A DNA stretch of 64,000 nt, taken from NCBI GenBank assembly GCA_012861695.1, contig JAAOOA010000434.1:275043-339042 (forward strand), written 5' to 3'. The notes beneath the pieces are model-generated. The model ran no database searches. It saw nothing but the letters and a program-made list of their open reading frames with translations, and had not been told where the DNA came from. Below are positions 59,810 through 64,000 of this stretch, piece after piece. The first letter of the stretch is position 1, and every line of letters starts with the position of its first letter. A program made the translations under genes and the position numbers. The stretch is from Trematomus loennbergii (lineage: Eukaryota > Chordata > Actinopteri > Perciformes > Nototheniidae).

Positions 59810-60751
59810 ATTGGTGACTTTCCCGACGTTTGTGAGCTGATCTCTAGAAAGGAACACCGACAGCCAGGGGACAGAATCCAGTCCAGGGGGAGGACACAGA
59901 GATACTGGTGACAACTAAGACCATGGCAATATACAAAAGGTGAGCAGACACCTGTTTTGAATATCAAAAATCTGTGATTGATTATACAAAAAATTTAGAG
60001 TTGTCAGCAGCGTTCTCAGTGTTCTTAGTCACGGTGGGAAATACAATACATATTCTAGTTAAATTAGATTAATAGTGCTTAGAGTCGGGTAGTTCAGTCC
60101 TTACCTAAGGCACAAAAGTGCTCATAAGAGGCGGGTATTCAGTCCCGTCCTATGACCCACTAAAAACGAACGCTGCAACGCTGTAAAAGATGTATGGGGT
60201 AAATTCCCCGCAAGTCAAAATACCATTGATTAATGCGGTTAGCTTGCAGTGCGTCTATTAAAGGCTGCAAAAGGTGTAAAAAAGGGTTAAATTCCCCGCA
60301 GATCATGATAAGATTGATTACTGCGGTTACCTTTCGTGGTGCTTTAAATGTATAAAATGTCTGTAATTGTAATATGGTGGGTGATAGAGGAGGAGAGAGA
60401 CGCGACCTCCAACTAATTATTTGGAACGACCGGCTCTCATCACAAAACTGTTGTGGGGATAATCAGGCTCATTAAACGTGACGATAAGAGATTTTGTTGA
60501 CTGAGTTTTCACTCTTGACCAGAAGTCGCATCCGTAAGGGGATTGTAGAAGACTTCTGGAAGTCACGCTATCTGTTGAAATAAACATCGCACTATAAAAA
60601 TTTGCCTGGCTGTAATATGATAAGGTATGAAAAGCTCTGTGTGATTTTTTAAGTCAAATCTGTGTAATACTTGAGAGACAATCCAGTAAAAAGAACTGTG
60701 GGTAAAGAATTGCAGAAACAGAGGGACAGAGAGCAACAAGAGGGTGGTATA

Positions 60752-61247
60752 ATGTCTGAGACCCTACCTCCACCCTACGGAGATAATGGCTCACATATGC
60801 CACTTATGAGTATCCCATCTAATACTCCTAAGGAAACACATTGTTGGACCTGATATTCAGGGAAGGAATGTTGGAAATAGTAATGGTAGATATTGAAAAT
60901 CTTAAACTGGATCAACCAACCATGTTAGTGAACCCTGCTAATATGGAGCTAGAAAATGTAGGAAGATAGCAGCAGCTCTGGCAAAGAATAGGTCCTAGCA
61001 TGCAAGCACAGAGCGATAATATGATGAGGACTATTAAACTAACCCCTTTTTGGAAATGGGATTTTCCGTTACACAACAGAAGACTCAATTCAGGTCTGGA
61101 AGAACGCTTTACAAACAAGTCAGGAGAGTTGAATGTGGTGCTATGTTGCTCAAAAGGGAGCTTACACTTTTGGGAAGAGATCTCCCACTCTCTCTGCTCC
61201 GGAGGTGCTGCAGTTTCACAGCAGCACACAGGGTCAAAGACAGGCAT
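60752..61247 (+). pseudogene. Gag-like N-terminal frame, unit 3 (broken)
   Basis: Opens with MSETLPPPYGDNG, then an indel near 60830 shifts the frame; homologous sequence continues in other frames to about 61247. Confidence 0.42.
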
Positions 61248-62224
61248 GACCTCTGGAGAGGGAGAAAATCTAAATCTGAACAGACCACAGAGCCCATTAA
61301 GGTTTTATGGCCTTAACACAGAGAGGAAGATCTGGAGATTGTAAGGAACTCTCCCAAACTACTCACCCCCTCCCCAGAACAAGGGGAAGAGTTTTGCTCT
61401 CACCAATAAACAAATCATCTCTTAACCAAGTCAGATTTCAAATAGCCATAGCTCCAGTTGTTAAGAAAGAGGGATTCAAAAGTTATCAATAAATTGCCCA
61501 GTATATTAAATAAATACAAACAGACACGTATCAATATAAGTCAGATAATATAGACGAGGTCAATCATGGAAGAAGGCTGACATTTAATGCCTGATATATA
61601 AGTAATAGTGATAATAAATATATACCTGATATTAAATAACTGATGTGTAAGGCTCGATATTTCTGAAAATAGGAACACCGTTAACGGCGTTCTATTTCAG
61701 TAAAAGGGGGGAAAGGATAGAATATACATCAGACAATATGTATGTGAGATTATTACGTTTTTAGGAGAAATGTATCAATTTAAAAATACTAGTTATGGTA
61801 TTTTTTGTTTGGTTTGTTTGTTGCTTTAAAGAGAAATTGATACATTTAAAATAATCTAGCTTTGGTTATTTTTTGTTTTGTTAGTTTGTTCCTTTTTTGT
61901 TTTATTTTATTTTTGTTTTATTTTAATTTTTAATTTTAATTTTAATTTTAATTTTTAATTTTTTAATTTTAATTTTTAATTTTTAATTTTTATTTTTAAT
62001 TTTTATTTTTATTTTAATTTTTTTATTTTTGTTTATTATTTTCTGCATAGTCTCTTGTCCACACTCCAGACTAGTTGGTGCCGCCAATAAACACTAAAGA
62101 AGTAGAAAAGATGATTTCAAAACCATATTTCCAGCAACTTAAGGGCTTGGTATGAGACTTCTCCACACTGCTGCTGAAAGGGGGACCTGAGAAACACAAG
62201 GCCAACACAGCAGATTACGTCTGG

Positions 62225-62687
62225 TTGGAGGGGACCTCCCATGCCGTCCGCCTAGATGGAAAGGGGGACAACTGGTACCACTGGAGCCAGTGTGCGGTCG
62301 GGAAAAACACCTGCGAGGACCCTAGACGACATCAGGACAGAGTTGGCCCTCGTCGCGAGGACCCTAGACGACATCAGGAGAGATCTGGCCCTCGTCAAGG
62401 CAGTCGACCCAGGAGGCGCCATCAGCAGAAAGGAGGAGGAGGATCAGGACATCTCTCCAGCAGTCGACCCGGAAGCCGCCATCAGCGGGCCGGAGGGGCC
62501 GGAGGAGGAGTATCAGGACATCTCTCCAACATCGACCCGGAGGCCGCCATCAGCGGGCCGGGGGAAGACAATCAGGCCACATCTCTCTAGCAAGCACCCC
62601 AGAAGCCGCCGTCAGCGGGCTGGGGGGACGAAGACATGGCAAACCAAGACGGCACAGGGAACTCCATTTCCCGCTGAAACAGGTTGA
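62225..62687 (+). pseudogene. Integrase C-terminus-like frame, unit 3
   Basis: As units 1 and 2 with a 9-base in-frame duplication (GGGGCCGGA) near 62497. Confidence 0.4.
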
Positions 62688-62823
62688 TATAGCCGGTGTG
62701 GAACTTTGTCTGAACAATCCATTTTTTTGAGGAACTTTCAACTTTATTTTTATATCCCATAATGTAAGGGATTTGTATTTTTTTTATTCTACAGAACTAT
62801 GTGTTACCAAAAGAGGGAAAAGT

Positions 62824-62940
62824 ATGATAATGTCTTTTCTAATTTCTGTGGCTATTTCATTGCCATTTTAGTGACATGTGGTTGTTGTTGTGTGCCTTGT
62901 ATCTGCTCATTGTGTGTTAAGACTCATCAGTTCCACCATT
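62824..62940 (+). pseudogene. Env transmembrane tail, unit 3 (frameshifted)
   Basis: Same DNA as units 1 and 2 but with one base lost inside the membrane segment (GGCTATTTC instead of GGCTACTTTC), so the cysteine motif falls out of frame. Confidence 0.55.
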
Positions 62941-63181
62941 GAGGGAAGAGTAAAGATGACTCAGCTGACAAGGACTGTGCTTTTTAGACATATTTTATTC
63001 TCCCTCCACTGTCATAATAAGTTGTTGTTGTGGACTGTTCCTAGAGGTTTAAAGTGCTCTATATCCCAACTTCTGATGGGTTTATATGAATGTTGGGACA
63101 GACACAGTAAGAAGAAAATTGACAGTGGTAATGTTTCAAATGCTATATGTTGATCTCGTGAGGTGAGATCAAAAGAGGGAT

Positions 63182-64000
63182 TGAAGGAAAAGATATGATT
63201 CTACACTGTATTGAAGTAAACATGTATTATTTGAACTGGTTTATGTAATCACAACGGTTTTGATAATCACTTAGAATAAGAATGTTTCTCACTTTAACTC
63301 ACTGACTTAGAGATTCTGTGTTTCACACACCCCATTGATCCTTATCGTTCCTAAGAGCCAGATGGGTAATTAAGTCGTTAAAGACATCGTAAAATAAGTG
63401 AAGAAGAGTTTAAAATCGGAAGGAGGGAATTTAGGTGAAAGAATCCCCTGGGAAAGGAATGTAGAGGTAAGATAAGGTAGAAATAAACATTGACTTTTGA
63501 CCTGGTGTGGTTGGGGATATCAGTCTGTTCGAAACTCTGATTGACCTCGGCCAGAAGCGAATCAGCCAATCAGGGCACTTGGAGGAGGTGGTCAGTTTAA
63601 ACAGCCCCTCCCCAGGGGCTCTGCTGATTCGCTTGGGAGAAAAATGGGAAGGAAAGAGTTGAGCAATCTCCGCCCCAAAAGTAGGTAGAAATACTGATGT
63701 TTTGGAGTGTAATGTTGCTTTTTGGGTTAGGTGAGTGGTTGACTCCGTTAAACTGTGTCCGCATCGCATCATTGACAGAAGGCACTCTCTTCTTGTTGAT
63801 GAGTGGTTGGATCCCGATACATTTTAGCCGCATCGCATCACGATCCTAAAAAGCCCGGAGTACTCGAGTACTCTGTATAACTTGTATATGTGTTTGATTT
63901 CCTACCAGTAAACTCAGATAATTTGTTATAATTTTGATTCCGGTGTTTTCAATTCCTTTCTTATTTTAATAGAGATTTCAGCCTCATCCAACGAACGGCG
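63182..64000 (+). repeat. Retroviral LTR 4 (subtype b, cut by window edge)
   Basis: Shares GATATCAGTCTGTTCG and AAAGTAGGTAGAAATACTGA with LTR 2 but is more diverged than the other three (for example near 63255-63300 and an extra GTGTGGTTGG before the diagnostic stretch). About 20 bases of its end lie outside the window, so whether the array continues is unknown. Confidence 0.88.

Larger units (their letters stand above)
59810..63181 (+). mobile_element. Deleted endogenous retrovirus, internal region 3
   Basis: 3372 bases, same plan. More indels: the gag-like frame (from 60752) breaks after about 34 codons, a GGGGCCGGA unit is duplicated near 62497 in the integrase-like part, and a one-base loss near 62855 breaks the TM tail (62824-62940). 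Confidence 0.85.

Overview
The window looks like a gene-poor, repeat-saturated stretch of a ray-finned (teleost) fish genome. The evidence is the repeat content: an L2-type LINE 3' end with the fish (CTTGC)n tail, a second LINE 3' end, a tRNA-derived SINE, PIF/Harbinger, hAT, piggyBac-like and TTAA-targeting DNA transposons, gypsy-type solo LTRs, long (CA)n arrays and an endogenous retrovirus. There are no bacterial operons, and no host gene can be named with confidence. Species cannot be decided from the sequence.

Layout. 1-7.1 kb: a truncated transposon end, a piggyBac-like MITE carrying a (CGCA)n/(CA)n microsatellite, a hAT MITE with a perfect 8-bp target duplication, a hairpin MITE, a possible three-exon minus-strand microgene, and a 785-bp TTAA-flanked transposon. 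7.8-17.1 kb: a long-inverted-repeat composite element (6-bp target duplication ACATAA). Nested in it are a PIF/Harbinger copy, LINE tails, a probable solo LTR and two further TIR elements. 17.4-18.6 kb: a solo LTR nested inside another solo LTR. 18.6-20.9 kb: no recognisable feature. 20.9-26.1 kb: a second member of the long-inverted-repeat family (arms of about 880 bp, 6-bp target duplication TGAGAG). It contains a 2.8-kb TTAA element with a spliced, damaged THAP-domain gene. 26.1-32.6 kb: mostly plain intergenic DNA with microsatellites, one solo LTR and one MITE.

32.6-50.5 kb: a second Harbinger copy with a 174-bp tandem repeat in its gene, then a third Harbinger copy split in two by about 10.7 kb of insertion. 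That insertion holds a young non-autonomous LTR retrotransposon with a proline-rich tandem-repeat reading frame (LTRs almost identical, TSD GAAAC), a piggyBac-like element, a TA-rich foldback, a hAT element (TSD CATCCATG) and a TIR element with a possible small spliced gene.

50.6-64 kb: a tandem array of a deleted endogenous retrovirus, LTR-internal-LTR-internal-LTR-internal-LTR, period about 4.2 kb, running off the right edge. The internal parts keep a gag-like start with PPPY, a protease/RT-junction-like stretch, an integrase C-terminus-like stretch and an Env transmembrane tail; everything between is lost. All copies are non-functional remnants.

The coding remnants are parts of selfish elements: Myb/SANT-like protein plus DDE transposase for Harbinger, a THAP DNA-binding protein for the TTAA element, and retroviral fragments for the array. 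The most unusual structures are the shared-LTR retroviral array with alternating LTR subtypes, the proline-rich LTR element, the THAP-only element bracketed by 68-bp repeats, and the long-inverted-repeat family with 6-bp target duplications. Many differences between near-identical copies are single-base indels, so some frameshifts may come from a long-read assembly.
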